From NCBI RefSeq assembly GCF_003129565.1, contig NZ_QETF01000004.1:1-64000 (forward strand): DNA of 64,000 nucleotides, given 5' to 3'. Below, one piece after another: positions 8,027 through 17,854 of the stretch (within the stretch, counting starts at the first letter, position 1; the number at the start of each line of letters is the position of its first letter). The notes under the pieces are model-generated. The model had not been told where the DNA came from. It saw only the letters and a program-made list of their open reading frames with translations, and did no database searches. The position numbers and the translations under genes were made by a program. The stretch is from Salibaculum griseiflavum (lineage in GTDB: Bacteria > Pseudomonadota > Alphaproteobacteria > Rhodobacterales > Rhodobacteraceae).

Positions 8027-8815
8027 ATGCAAGACGAGACCGAGATCGACCGGGCCCATGCGGTCATGGAAGCCGCGCCGGAGGATGCGGCGGCGCGTTT
8101 GCGCTTCTATGAGCGGATGGCTGACAGCGAATTGTTCCTCCTGTTGAGCGAGGAGGCAAAGGGCGACGATATCTCGCCGGAGGTGTTCGACGTGGACCAG
8201 CAGCGCCTTGTCCTGGTTTTCGATCGGATCGAGCGCCTGTCGGCCTTTGCGCAGGGACCGGCGCCTTATGCGGGCCTGTCGGGCCGCGCCTTGGTCGGGA
8301 TGCTGGCCGGGCAGGGGATAGGGCTTGGCCTGAACCTCGACGTCGCGCCCTCGGCCATGCTGATCGGGGCCGAGGGGGTGGAATGGCTGGCCCGGACGCT
8401 GGCGGATGCGCCCGAAGAGATCGAGGCCAGACTGCGTGAACTGACCCCGCCTGGTGGCTTGCCCGAGACCGTGCTGACCGCGCTGGACCGCAAGTTGGCC
8501 ATGGCCGGTGGCCTGGCATCGCTGGCCTACCTGGTGGGTGCGGAATTGCAGGATGGCACGCAAGGGATGCTCCTGGCCTTTGTGGATACGGTCGAGGGCG
8601 CCGAAGCCGCGCTGGCCCGCGCCGTGGGCGAGGCTTTGACCTTTTCGGGGATCGAGGCGGGCCGGATCGACGTGATCCACCTGCGGTCCAGCGACGAGTT
8701 GGCCGCCCGCGCGGCGCGGGTGGGCCTGCGGTTCGACCTGCCCAAGCCGGCGGCGCGACCCGTTCCGGGCGCCAATCCCGGCATGGACCCCGACAAGCCG
8801 CCCAAACTGCGCTGA
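8027..8815 (+). CDS. SseB family protein
   Basis: A 262-residue soluble protein. The N-terminal 130 residues match the SseB-type domain as seen in Rhodobacterales: RLRFYERMADSELFLLL, LVFDRIERLSAFA, YAGLSGRALVGMLAGQGIGLGLNL. The C-terminal half is a second alpha/beta region and ends in a Pro-rich tail. SseB was named for enhanced serine sensitivity in E. coli; its biochemical role is not settled. The ATG at 8027 is chosen because GAGAGG precedes it; an in-frame extension to 7931 is arginine/glycine-rich and not credible. It stands alone, divergent from the capsule genes. Confidence 0.75.
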   Translation: MQDETEIDRAHAVMEAAPEDAAARLRFYERMADSELFLLLSEEAKGDDISPEVFDVDQQRLVLVFDRIERLSAFAQGPAPYAGLSGRALVGMLAGQGIGLGLNLDVAPSAMLIGAEGVEWLARTLADAPEEIEARLRELTPPGGLPETVLTALDRKLAMAGGLASLAYLVGAELQDGTQGMLLAFVDTVEGAEAALARAVGEALTFSGIEAGRIDVIHLRSSDELAARAARVGLRFDLPKPAARPVPGANPGMDPDKPPKLR

Positions 8816-8941
8816 GCCGGCGGTGTGGCTGCGCCACGCCGGCTGGTCTCGTCGGCGCTTTGCGCCTCCTCGGGGATCGGGGGCTTTGCCCCCCTGCCTT
8901 CGGCATTCCCCCCAGAGTATTTCTGGCGAAATGAGAGCGGG

Positions 8942-9868
8942 TTAGTAGCCTGAGCTGCGATCCACCAGATGCCGGAAAGGGGCGCCTGCCTCGCCGCGGC
9001 GGATGTTCTCTGCGATCACTGTGGCGGCGGTGCGGGGCCGGGTTTCCGAGGCGATATGCGGGGTCACGGTGACCTTGGGATGCGCCCAGAACGGGTGCTC
9101 CGGCGGCAGGGGCTCGGTGTCGAAGACATCCAGCGTGGCGTGACCGAGGTGCTCGTCCAGCGCGCCCAGCAAGGCGTCGTTGTCGATGAGCGACCCGCGG
9201 CCGGGATTGAGGATCACGGCGTCTGGGGCCAGTAGTGCCAGTCTTTCGGTGTTCATGATGTGCCGGGTGGCGTCGGTCAGGGGGAGCAGAAGGATGACGA
9301 TCTGTGCCTTGTCCAGGGATTGTGACAGTCCGCCCGGACCGGCGAAGGTTTCGACGCCGTCGATGTCCTTGGCGCTGCGCGCCCAGCCGCGCACCGGGAA
9401 ACCCAGGCCTGCCAAGGTCGTGGCGCAGGCTGCGCCGAGCGCGCCCAGCCCCAGCACCGTGACGGGCCGGTCCCAGGCCAGCGGTGGCACGAAATCGCGC
9501 CAGACACCGTCCTGGCCATGAATATGCAGGTCCATGCCCAGATGATGGCGCAGCGCGTGGCCTGTCACCCATTCGACCATGCCCTGGGTCAGGCCGGGAT
9601 CGACCATGCGCGCCAGGGGTTGGGTCAAGGTCGGGTTGTCGGTGATATTCTCGACCCCGGCCCAGATGTTCTGAACCAGTTTGCAGGCCGTGTAGGGGCG
9701 GTAGTCCTGCACGTCGCCATTGGGCGAGGTCACGATATAGTCAACGGTTTCGGGCGCATGGTCGCGGGCCAGGTCGACATTCAGCCCGGCCTTTGCAAAG
9801 GCTTCGGGCAGAGCCTCGGCGTAATCGGGCCACCGTTTGGCCCCGGCGGCGAAGAGGACATTGACCAT
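8942..9868 (-). CDS. ghrA: glyoxylate/hydroxypyruvate reductase A
   Basis: A 308-residue D-2-hydroxyacid dehydrogenase of the GhrA type, reducing glyoxylate or hydroxypyruvate with NAD(P)H. The Rossmann motif is TVLGLGALGAACATTLAGLG (about 136-155). The catalytic set is present as NPGRGSLIDNDALL (Arg), DVFDTEPLP (Glu) and TPHIASETRP (His). GhrA proteins lack the longer N-terminal region of 3-phosphoglycerate dehydrogenases, and the length fits. It lies 3 bases downstream of rodA, so it may be read through from the cell-shape operon, though it is metabolically unrelated. A GC-rich stretch with several palindromes (8816-8941) follows and probably ends transcription. Confidence 0.85.
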   Translation of the reverse strand: MVNVLFAAGAKRWPDYAEALPEAFAKAGLNVDLARDHAPETVDYIVTSPNGDVQDYRPYTACKLVQNIWAGVENITDNPTLTQPLARMVDPGLTQGMVEWVTGHALRHHLGMDLHIHGQDGVWRDFVPPLAWDRPVTVLGLGALGAACATTLAGLGFPVRGWARSAKDIDGVETFAGPGGLSQSLDKAQIVILLLPLTDATRHIMNTERLALLAPDAVILNPGRGSLIDNDALLGALDEHLGHATLDVFDTEPLPPEHPFWAHPKVTVTPHIASETRPRTAATVIAENIRRGEAGAPFRHLVDRSSGY

Positions 9869-9871
9869 CGC

Positions 9872-11011
9872 TTACCTCGGTTTATGGACATGGGCGGATT
9901 GCACCAGCCCGAAGCCGATCATCAGGACCAGCATCGCCGATCCGCCATAGCTGACCAGTGGCAGCGGCACACCGACGACAGGGGCCAGACCCGTGACCAT
10001 CGCCATGTTGACCGCGAAATAGAGGAAAAAGGTCACTGCGACGCCCAGGGTCAGGAGCGAGGCGAAGCGGTCCTTGTTGGTCATGGCCGAGGCGATGCAG
10101 AACAGGATGATGAGGGCGTAGAGGAGCAGCAAGGTGGACGCCCCGAGAAAGCCGAATTCCTCGGCGAGGGTCGTGAAGATGAAGTCCGTTTCCTTTTCGG
10201 GCAGGAAATTCAGGCGGCTTTGGGTCCCCTGCATGTAGCCGCGCCCGGTCCATCCACCCGAACCGAAAGCGATCTTGGCCTGCATGATGTGATAGCCCGC
10301 GCCCAATGGGTCCTTGCTGGGATCGAGGAAGGTGTCGATCCGGGCATACTGGTAATCCTGAAGCAATTGCCACGGGGTCCCGCGCGAGGTGAAGACCGCC
10401 GTCACCAACCCGATCGCGGCGGCGATGACGCTGGCGAAATAGGCCCAATGGACACCGGCCAGGAACAGCACCGCCCCGCCGCCCATGACCAGCAGCAAGG
10501 TGGTGCCGAGGTCGGGTTGCCGCAGCACGAGAAAGGCCGGGATGGCGATCAGGATCAACGGGATGACGATCCACAACGGCCGGCTGACCTTGTCCAGGGG
10601 CAACCAATCGTAATAGGCGGCCAGTAGCATCACCAGCGAGATCTTCATGAGTTCCGAAGGTTGCAGGTCCATCGGGCCGAGATCGAGCCAGCGTTGCGAG
10701 CCGTTGCGTTCCACGCCGATGACCTCGACGAGGCCCAGAAGGATCAGCGCGACCGCATAGGCCAGCACCGCCATGTTGCGCCAGAACCAGATCGGCACGA
10801 GGCCGACGATCAGCATCAATACCATGCCCAGCCCAAATCGCTGCATCTGGGGCCGCGCCCAGGGGTCCATGCTGCCACCGGCCACCGAATAGAGCATCAG
10901 GAAGCCGGCCCCGCAGACCGCCGAGACCAGAAAGAAGATGGGCCAGTTCAGGTAAAGCAGCTTGCGAAAGCCGGAGGGGACGTATTTGACCTGATACTCA
11001 AGATAGCTCAT
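9872..11011 (-). CDS. rodA: rod shape-determining peptidoglycan polymerase RodA
   Basis: A 379-residue SEDS-family glycosyltransferase with about ten membrane helices that polymerises lipid II during lateral wall growth, in complex with PBP2. Conserved SEDS segments are visible: NGSQRWLDLGPMDLQPSELMKI (about 113-134), RQPDLGTT, QAKIAFGSGGWTGRGYMQGTQSRLNFLPEKETDFIFTTLAEEFGFLG, and the terminal GVPLPLVSYGGSAMLVLMIGFGL. It lies 8 bases downstream of mrdA and is the last shape gene of the mreBCD-mrdA-rodA operon. Confidence 0.96.
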   Translation of the reverse strand: MSYLEYQVKYVPSGFRKLLYLNWPIFFLVSAVCGAGFLMLYSVAGGSMDPWARPQMQRFGLGMVLMLIVGLVPIWFWRNMAVLAYAVALILLGLVEVIGVERNGSQRWLDLGPMDLQPSELMKISLVMLLAAYYDWLPLDKVSRPLWIVIPLILIAIPAFLVLRQPDLGTTLLLVMGGGAVLFLAGVHWAYFASVIAAAIGLVTAVFTSRGTPWQLLQDYQYARIDTFLDPSKDPLGAGYHIMQAKIAFGSGGWTGRGYMQGTQSRLNFLPEKETDFIFTTLAEEFGFLGASTLLLLYALIILFCIASAMTNKDRFASLLTLGVAVTFFLYFAVNMAMVTGLAPVVGVPLPLVSYGGSAMLVLMIGFGLVQSAHVHKPR

Positions 11012-11019
11012 GGCGCGCC

Positions 11020-12978
11020 TCAGGCCCGGTCAGCCGTACGGCCGGGCCGGATATCACGCAGGTCCAGGCGGCGCTGCTGCTCTTCGATCCGGGACCGGTC
11101 GGCGCTCGGATAGGCCGAGAGCGGAGGTGTCCCGCCGTGCAGGGCCTGGAGCATGATGTCGCGGGCGATGGGCGCCGCTGCGGCCGATCCGCCGCCGCCA
11201 TGTTCCACGACGATCGCCACGGCGTATTTCGGGTTTTCGTAGGGGGCAAAGCCGACATAGAGCGCGTGGTCCCGGCGGTGCCAGGGCAGATCCTCGTTGC
11301 GCCAGACACCCTGGGCGCGTTCTTCGGCGGTGATGCGGCGGACCTGGCTGGTGCCGGTCTTGCCTGCCATCTGCATCCCTTCGGCCACGATCCGGGTGCG
11401 ATAGGCGGTGCCGCGTCGATGATTCGAGACATCGAACATCGAGGCGCGGATGCGGCGCAGGTGGTTTTCATTCAGGCCCATGTCCTCACCCGCGCCCGAG
11501 GGCTGTTCGACCCCGTCGATCGAGAGCACGAGCCGCGGCGAAACTGACCGGCCCGTTGCGATGCGCGCGGTCATCACGGCCAGTTGCAGGGGGGACGCCA
11601 AAACGTAGCCTTGGCCGATCGACGCATTGACCGTGTCGCCGATGCGCCAGTCCTCGCCACGTTCGCGGCGCTTCCAGTCCTTGTCGGGGGCGATGCCGGT
11701 GGTGATTGCGGACATGGGCAGATCGTGACGTTCGCCCAGGCCGAGCCGCCGCGCCATGGCGGCGATCTTGTCGATGCCAACCCGCTGGCCGATGTCGTAA
11801 TAGTAGACGTCGCAGCTCTGCTTGAGGCTTTCATGCAGGTTCATGTTGCCGTGGCCGCCGCGTTTCCAGCAATGGAAGCGCACGTCCGAGACATCCATCT
11901 GACCCAGGCAGCGGACGGTTTCCTCGGGTTCGACAACACCGTCTTCCAGGGCGGCAAGGGCCGTGACCATCTTGAAGGTCGAGCCGGGCGGATAGGCGCC
12001 CTGCACGGTCTTTGCCGCCAGCGGGCGATGATGTTCGCGCGGGTCCTTGTCGCGTTCGTTCAACGCGTCCCAATCGGCCTGGGAAATGCCCCGCACGAAC
12101 AGGTTGGGATCAAAGGAGGGGGCCGATCCGATGGCCGCGATATCGCCGTCTTCAAGGTCGATCACCACCGCCGCGGCGCTTTCCTCGCCCAGCCGGGCCT
12201 GCACATAGTTCTGCAGCCGTGCATCTACGGTCAATTGCACGTCCGAACCCGGCTCGCCCTCTGAGCGGCTCAGCTCGCGCATGACGCTCCCGGCCGCGTT
12301 CTTTTCGACCTCCAGCGTGCCGGCCTTGCCGCGCAACACCCTCTCCAGCTTGTTCTCGATCATGGTCTTGCCGATCTGGAACCGCGGAATCCGTAGCAAC
12401 GGGTCCTGATCGTCGATGCGGCTGAGGTCATAGTCGCTGACCGGCCCCACGTAGCCGACCACATGGGCCATGTCTGTTTCCTGCGGATAGAGGCGGCTCA
12501 GGCCGAGCTCTGCGGTGACGCCGGGCAGGGCGGGCGCGTTTACCACGACCCGGCTCACGTCGTCCCACGGCACCCGCTCGGCGACAGTGACCCTGATGTC
12601 GCCGCGCACCTTGTCCAGTTCTTCACGCGCGCGCGCTATCTGCTCTTCGGTGATCGGAATCAGTCGGGCCAGCTTGGCCAGAACGGCATCCACATCGCCT
12701 GCATCCTCACGCGTGATCGTGATGTTGTAGAACTGCTCGTTCTCGGCAAGGATGACGCCGTTCACATCGTAGATCAGCCCGCGATCGGGGGGCAGAAGCT
12801 CGATGTCGATGCGGTTGCGTTCGGCCAGGCTGCGATAGATGTCGCCCTGCTCAACCTGAAGCGCGCGCATGCGCCAGCCCAGCACGCCCACCACGGCAAG
12901 CTGGCTTGCGCCCAGAAACAGCGCCCGCCGCGAAATGCGGCGCGCGCTGGTCTCGGTTTCCTTCGATCCGCGTTTCAT
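11020..12978 (-). CDS. mrdA: penicillin-binding protein 2 (elongasome transpeptidase)
   Basis: A 652-residue class B PBP with a single N-terminal membrane anchor (about 19-38), a pedestal domain (40-240) and a transpeptidase domain. Active-site motifs: PGSTFK with nucleophile Ser333 and Lys336, SCD in KQSCDVYYYDIG, and KTGT in MAGKTGTSQV. It cross-links peptidoglycan made by RodA during elongation. Its ATG overlaps the mreD stop by four bases (ATGA), which indicates coupled translation in the shape operon. Confidence 0.96.
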   Translation of the reverse strand: MKRGSKETETSARRISRRALFLGASQLAVVGVLGWRMRALQVEQGDIYRSLAERNRIDIELLPPDRGLIYDVNGVILAENEQFYNITITREDAGDVDAVLAKLARLIPITEEQIARAREELDKVRGDIRVTVAERVPWDDVSRVVVNAPALPGVTAELGLSRLYPQETDMAHVVGYVGPVSDYDLSRIDDQDPLLRIPRFQIGKTMIENKLERVLRGKAGTLEVEKNAAGSVMRELSRSEGEPGSDVQLTVDARLQNYVQARLGEESAAAVVIDLEDGDIAAIGSAPSFDPNLFVRGISQADWDALNERDKDPREHHRPLAAKTVQGAYPPGSTFKMVTALAALEDGVVEPEETVRCLGQMDVSDVRFHCWKRGGHGNMNLHESLKQSCDVYYYDIGQRVGIDKIAAMARRLGLGERHDLPMSAITTGIAPDKDWKRRERGEDWRIGDTVNASIGQGYVLASPLQLAVMTARIATGRSVSPRLVLSIDGVEQPSGAGEDMGLNENHLRRIRASMFDVSNHRRGTAYRTRIVAEGMQMAGKTGTSQVRRITAEERAQGVWRNEDLPWHRRDHALYVGFAPYENPKYAVAIVVEHGGGGSAAAAPIARDIMLQALHGGTPPLSAYPSADRSRIEEQQRRLDLRDIRPGRTADRA

Positions 12979-13514
12979 AGCCGGTGCCCCAATGCGTCAA
13001 CTTCGCCCTGGGCCGGTCGGCTGACGCCGAACAGAAGATGCGACAGCAGCGCCACCAGGGGATATGCCATGATGGTAAGCATCATTTGCGTCAGAGTCAG
13101 CCCAAGCGGTGCCTGTGGCACCATCACCAGCGACAATGTGAACCGGTAAGCCAGGGTGATTGCAACGATCCCGGCCGCGATGCCGAACCATTCCAGCGGG
13201 AAAGGCACAACGCGGATTGATCGGGAACGGGTCCGCAACACCTCGGTCAGCACGAGAACCAGCGCGGTCCAGAGGCCCGGTGGACGGTGAAAGAGCATGT
13301 CCGCCAACAGGAACACGGCGCCGATCAGCATGGCCGGAACATGATCGGGGCGCCGCGCGGTCCAGACCAGGGTAACCAGCAGCACGAAATCCGGGCTGCC
13401 CCAGCGCCGAGGCATCGTTTCCATGGGGAGAAGGTGCAGGAACATGATCGCGCTGCACAGCACGACATAGAGCCCGCGGCCCAGCCAGATGCGGCGGCGT
13501 GAGGCCTCAGCCAT
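12975..13514 (-). CDS. mreD: rod shape-determining protein MreD
   Basis: A 179-residue integral membrane protein with about five predicted helices, including LYVVLCSAIMFLHLLP at the start and a hydrophobic core around residues 50-150. MreD sequences are poorly conserved. Assignment rests on the size, the topology, and the position between mreC and mrdA with four- and eight-base overlaps. It is thought to connect MreC with the RodA/PBP2 pair in the inner membrane. Confidence 0.9.
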   Translation of the reverse strand: MAEASRRRIWLGRGLYVVLCSAIMFLHLLPMETMPRRWGSPDFVLLVTLVWTARRPDHVPAMLIGAVFLLADMLFHRPPGLWTALVLVLTEVLRTRSRSIRVVPFPLEWFGIAAGIVAITLAYRFTLSLVMVPQAPLGLTLTQMMLTIMAYPLVALLSHLLFGVSRPAQGEVDALGHRL

Positions 13515-14457
13515 CGCCGGTCTCGGTGGCCTGCCCGGACAGGGTATCGCCCTCGGGAAGATCGGCCGGCTCGGGTTGCACGGCCGGGTCGGGAGGGGAC
13601 ACGGGAGCGATCAGTGCACCAGTGGCGTCGATGCGTTCGGCCTGCTGGCTGCGCAAGACGCGCAGGAATTCCAACCGCTCGAAATCCGCAGCCAGCCGCA
13701 GGCGAAAGCGCCGGTCGGTGCCGAGCACGACCTGCCCCACAAGAATGTCGGCCGGGAAAAGCCCGCCATCGCCAGAGGTCACGACACGGTCACCGGGGCG
13801 GATCGTGTGGGGGTCCTCGATGAAATCCAGCTGCGGGGTCATGGTATTGTCGCCGGCCAGGATGGCGCGTTGGCCCGAAGGCTGGATCGTGACCGGGATG
13901 CGGCTGGATGTATCGGTCAGAAGCAGAACCCGGCTGCTGTTCTGGCCCACGCCGGAGATTCGCCCGGCCAAGCCGATCCCGTCCATGGTGGGCCAGCCAT
14001 CGAGGATGCCGTCGCGGGCGCCCACGTTGAGCAGAACCGACTGCCGGAAGGGCGAGCCGCTATCGGCCAGCACGACGCCGGTGACCCAGGTCAGTTCCGG
14101 GTCCAGCCGCACGTTGTTGAGGTCGCGCAGCACGGCGTTTTCCTGTTCCAGCTGCAAGGCCGCCTCGCGCCAGGCCTTCATGTCCTGCAACTCGCGCCGG
14201 AGGTCGCGGTTCTGCTCGGCAAGCCGTTGATAGGATTGGAAATCCGACACGAGGTTGGCCAGCCCCGTGACCGGCGCCATGGCCCATTCGAAGGAGGGCA
14301 CGACCCGGTCGATGATCTCGGCCCGGACTCGTTCCACGCGGGGGCTGTCGATGCGCCACAACAGGAAAATGCCCAGCATGAACAGCACCAGCACCCCGAT
14401 CAGCAGGCGCCGAACGGGGCTGACATAATCCTCGGACTGGGCTCTGTCCCGTGCCAT
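13507..14457 (-). CDS. mreC: rod shape-determining protein MreC
   Basis: A 316-residue bitopic protein. It has one N-terminal membrane helix (LLIGVLVLFMLGIFLLWRI, about 19-37), a periplasmic coiled coil (about 72-110, LAEQNRDLRRELQDMKAWREAA) and the paired beta-barrel MreC core (VVLADSGSPFRQSVLLNVGARDGI, PTMDGIGLAGRISGVG, LLTDTSSRIPV). A Pro/Glu-rich tail after residue 285 is typical of alphaproteobacterial MreC. It activates PBP2 during elongation. The C-terminal end overlaps mreD by eight bases. Confidence 0.95.
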   Translation of the reverse strand: MARDRAQSEDYVSPVRRLLIGVLVLFMLGIFLLWRIDSPRVERVRAEIIDRVVPSFEWAMAPVTGLANLVSDFQSYQRLAEQNRDLRRELQDMKAWREAALQLEQENAVLRDLNNVRLDPELTWVTGVVLADSGSPFRQSVLLNVGARDGILDGWPTMDGIGLAGRISGVGQNSSRVLLLTDTSSRIPVTIQPSGQRAILAGDNTMTPQLDFIEDPHTIRPGDRVVTSGDGGLFPADILVGQVVLGTDRRFRLRLAADFERLEFLRVLRSQQAERIDATGALIAPVSPPDPAVQPEPADLPEGDTLSGQATETGDG

Positions 14458-14482
14458 GGGGCGCTATCCCCCGGTTGGATGC

Positions 14483-15538
<1,056 letters not shown>

Positions 15539-15583
15539 TTAGCCGATGGTCCGCGACTCCCCCTTGGGTCCGGACTGCCCGTG

Positions 15584-15612
15584 CTTATAGGCCCCGCACG
15601 GGGCAGGGAAAA
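15584..15612 (-). promoter_or_regulatory. candidate promoter of the mreB operon
   Basis: On the minus strand TATAAG (15589-15584) follows TTTTCC (15612-15607) with a 17-base spacer, about 60 bases before mreB. The spacer contains the palindrome GCCCCG-CA-CGGGGC. The -10 match is good and the -35 match poor. Confidence 0.3.
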
Positions 15613-15634
15613 GGGGGCTTGGCGACGGGGGGCG

Positions 15635-16216
15635 TTATTCCGCCGTGATTTCGTCGAAGAAGACGCTGCCCAACGGGGCGCCCTGCGGGTCCAGCTGAAT
15701 CGAGCCCAGCACGAGCCCCAGATCGGGGGCATAGGATTTCTCGAAGGCCATCGGCGCCATGCCGTCAAGCTGCAAGACCTCGTTGACACGCCAGACCGTA
15801 TAGCTGCACTCGCCGATCTCGGCCTCGCCCAGCCCGCTGAGCTGCGCGCTATAGGTGCCGGTATTGAGAACCTCGTTGCCGGAGCGCAGGGTCACAGCGC
15901 TGGTCCAGTTGCGGGGGCCGGGCAGTTGGTCGAGTTCCCTGGTATCCTTGGCGTAGTCCAGTTCCAGCGTGCCGCCGCCACCGTCACGGCGGGTAACGGT
16001 CAGCGCGTGGCCGTACCGGGTCGAGACCTGTTCCGGGGTGCCGTTGCGGGTCAACACCCGGGCCTCTGACAGCCCGTCATCCTCGCGTTTCATCACGATC
16101 GAAAAATGGGGGTCGAACCGGGTCAGGCGAATGCCCTCGTCAAGGTCCTCGGCGGTGGGGCAGTCCTGCGCGACTGCCCCGGTGGCGACCAGGGACAGGA
16201 TGCAGGCAAGCCTCAT
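15635..16216 (-). CDS. conserved periplasmic protein of unknown function
   Basis: A 193-residue protein with a short Sec signal peptide (MRLACILSLVATGAVAQ, cleavage after residue 17). The mature part is beta-rich and has two cysteines (C19 near the mature N-terminus and C137) that could pair. No enzyme motif is visible. Its ATG overlaps the leuA stop by four bases, so it is probably translated from the leuA message although nothing links it to leucine synthesis. Confidence 0.6.
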   Translation of the reverse strand: MRLACILSLVATGAVAQDCPTAEDLDEGIRLTRFDPHFSIVMKREDDGLSEARVLTRNGTPEQVSTRYGHALTVTRRDGGGGTLELDYAKDTRELDQLPGPRNWTSAVTLRSGNEVLNTGTYSAQLSGLGEAEIGECSYTVWRVNEVLQLDGMAPMAFEKSYAPDLGLVLGSIQLDPQGAPLGSVFFDEITAE

Positions 16217-17772
16217 TCCCCGGCATCCGTGTAGCGGATTTCCTTCACGTCAGCGCCGGGCCCGGTCTTTTCCAGCCGTACGAGCAGCCGGTTGAGCGCG
16301 TTGATATAGGCGCGGGCCGAGGCGACCACCGTATCGGTATCCGCCGAGGACCCGGTGGCGATGCGCCCGTCCTCGGCCAGACGAACCGAGACCGTGGCCT
16401 GGGCATCGGTGCCTTCGGTCACAGCATGCACCTGGTAGAGTTCGAGCCGCGCCTGGTTGGGATGGATCGCCCGCACCGCCTTGAAGGTCGCGTCGACCGG
16501 GCCATCGCCGGTATCGGTGACCGTGTGGCGCGTGCCGTCCACCTCCATGGTGAGAACCGCCTCGGCGGGGCCGCCGGTGCCGCAGGTGACCTTCAGTTCG
16601 ACCAGCTTGAGGTGATCCTCGGCCCCTTCGTTGATGCGCACCAGCGCGATCAGGTCGTCGTCGTAGACCTCTTTCTTGCGGTCGGCCAATTCCTTGAACC
16701 GCACGAAGATGTCCTTGATCTCGTTATCGCCCAGATCGAAGCCCAATTCGTCGAGCTTGGCGCGCAGGGCGGCGCGGCCCGAATGCTTGCCCAAGGGAAG
16801 AGAGGTGCCGGCAAGGCCCACATCCTCGGGCTTCATCACTTCGAAGGTTTCGCGGTTCTTCAGCATCCCGTCCTGGTGGATGCCGCTTTCGTGCGCGAAC
16901 GCGTTCTTGCCGACGATGGCCTTGTTGAACTGGACCGGGAAGCCCGACACGGTGCTGACCCGGCGCGAGATCGCCATGATCTTGGTCGTGTCGATCCTGG
17001 TGTCGAACGGCATGATGTCATGGCGCACGCGCATCGCCATCACGACCTCTTCCAACGCGGTGTTGCCGGCCCGTTCGCCCAGGCCGTTGATGGTGCATTC
17101 GATCTGGCGGGCGCCGCCATTCACGGCCGCCAGCGAATTCGCCGTCGCCATGCCCAGATCGTTGTGACAATGGGTCGAGAAAATGACCTCGTCCGCGCCG
17201 TCAACCTCGGCTATCAATCGACGGATGAGATCGGCGCTTTCGCCCGGTTCGGTGTAGCCAACCGTATCCGGGATATTGATGGTGGTCGCCCCGGCCTTGA
17301 TGGCAATGTCGATGGTCCGCTTGAGGAAGTCCCATTCCGTCCGGGTCGCATCCATCGACGACCATTGCACGTTGTCACACAGGTTGCGGGCACGGGTGAC
17401 ACAGTCATGGATCCGGTCGGCCATCTCGTCCATCGTCAGGTTCGGGATGGCGCGGTGCAGCGGCGAGGTGCCGATGAAGGTGTGGATGCGCGGGGATTCG
17501 GCGTGTTTCACCGCCTCCCAGCAGCGGTCGATATCCTTGAAATTGGCACGCGCCAGGCCGCAGATCGTGGCGTCCTTGCTGCGTTTCGCGATTTCCGAGA
17601 CGGCTTTGAAGTCCCCTTCGGAGGCGATGGGAAACCCGGCCTCGATGATGTCCACGCCCATCTCGTCCAGCATCTCGGCGATTTCGAGCTTCTCGTCATG
17701 GGTCATGGTCGCGCCGGGCGACTGCTCGCCGTCACGCAAGGTGGTGTCGAAGATCAACACATGGTCTGTCAT
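16213..17772 (-). CDS. leuA: 2-isopropylmalate synthase
   Basis: A 519-residue enzyme that condenses acetyl-CoA with 2-oxoisovalerate, the committed step of leucine synthesis. The HMGL-like TIM barrel begins with the metal/substrate motif DTTLRDGEQSPGA (9-21) and carries the metal-binding STHCHNDLG near 203-211 and GLGERAGNTALEEV. The C-terminal LeuA dimer domain, site of leucine feedback inhibition, occupies about residues 365-510. The ATG at 17772 is preceded by AAGGAA. Upstream lies a leader with a Leu-rich peptide, a hairpin and a second small ORF that ends on the leuA start codon (ATGA), so both enzyme feedback and leader control are expected. Confidence 0.97.
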   Translation of the reverse strand: MTDHVLIFDTTLRDGEQSPGATMTHDEKLEIAEMLDEMGVDIIEAGFPIASEGDFKAVSEIAKRSKDATICGLARANFKDIDRCWEAVKHAESPRIHTFIGTSPLHRAIPNLTMDEMADRIHDCVTRARNLCDNVQWSSMDATRTEWDFLKRTIDIAIKAGATTINIPDTVGYTEPGESADLIRRLIAEVDGADEVIFSTHCHNDLGMATANSLAAVNGGARQIECTINGLGERAGNTALEEVVMAMRVRHDIMPFDTRIDTTKIMAISRRVSTVSGFPVQFNKAIVGKNAFAHESGIHQDGMLKNRETFEVMKPEDVGLAGTSLPLGKHSGRAALRAKLDELGFDLGDNEIKDIFVRFKELADRKKEVYDDDLIALVRINEGAEDHLKLVELKVTCGTGGPAEAVLTMEVDGTRHTVTDTGDGPVDATFKAVRAIHPNQARLELYQVHAVTEGTDAQATVSVRLAEDGRIATGSSADTDTVVASARAYINALNRLLVRLEKTGPGADVKEIRYTDAGE

Positions 17773-17816
17773 TTTGGTATTTCCTTGATTTCCTTAGCGT
17801 TTCTTTGGCGCATCAT
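17769..17816 (-). CDS. small ORF coupled to leuA
   Basis: A 15-codon frame (MMRQRNAKEIKEIPK) whose TGA overlaps the leuA ATG (ATGA). Its ribosome-binding sequence AGAGGGG lies in the 3' arm of the hairpin at 17819-17854; the second ATG (17813) has the better spacing. The product is probably unimportant. The frame may serve to make leuA translation depend on whether the hairpin is open. Existence of translation is inferred only from the arrangement. Confidence 0.4.
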   Translation of the reverse strand: MMRQRNAKEIKEIPK

Positions 17817-17818
17817 CC

Positions 17819-17854
17819 CCTCTGAGCGGTCGCGCCGAAGGGCACGCTCAGAGG
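17819..17854 (-). promoter_or_regulatory. leuA leader hairpin (attenuator-type element)
   Basis: On the minus strand CCTCTGAGCG (17854-17845) pairs perfectly with CGCTCAGAGG (17828-17819) around a 16-base loop that can form a small inner GCC-CTTC-GGC stem. The left arm contains the stop codon of the leader peptide; the right arm contains the AGAGGGG ahead of the small ORF coupled to leuA. No run of T follows, so an intrinsic terminator is unlikely. A further 8-base complementarity encloses it: TCCTTAGC in the leader codons (17864-17857) with GCTAAGGA at the leuA ribosome-binding region (17798-17791). Confidence 0.75.

Noticed and set aside
17819-17854. Classical rho-independent attenuator terminator for leuA
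   Set aside because: No T tract follows the stem, and stalling geometry would place the ribosome on its left arm; a translational switch fits better.
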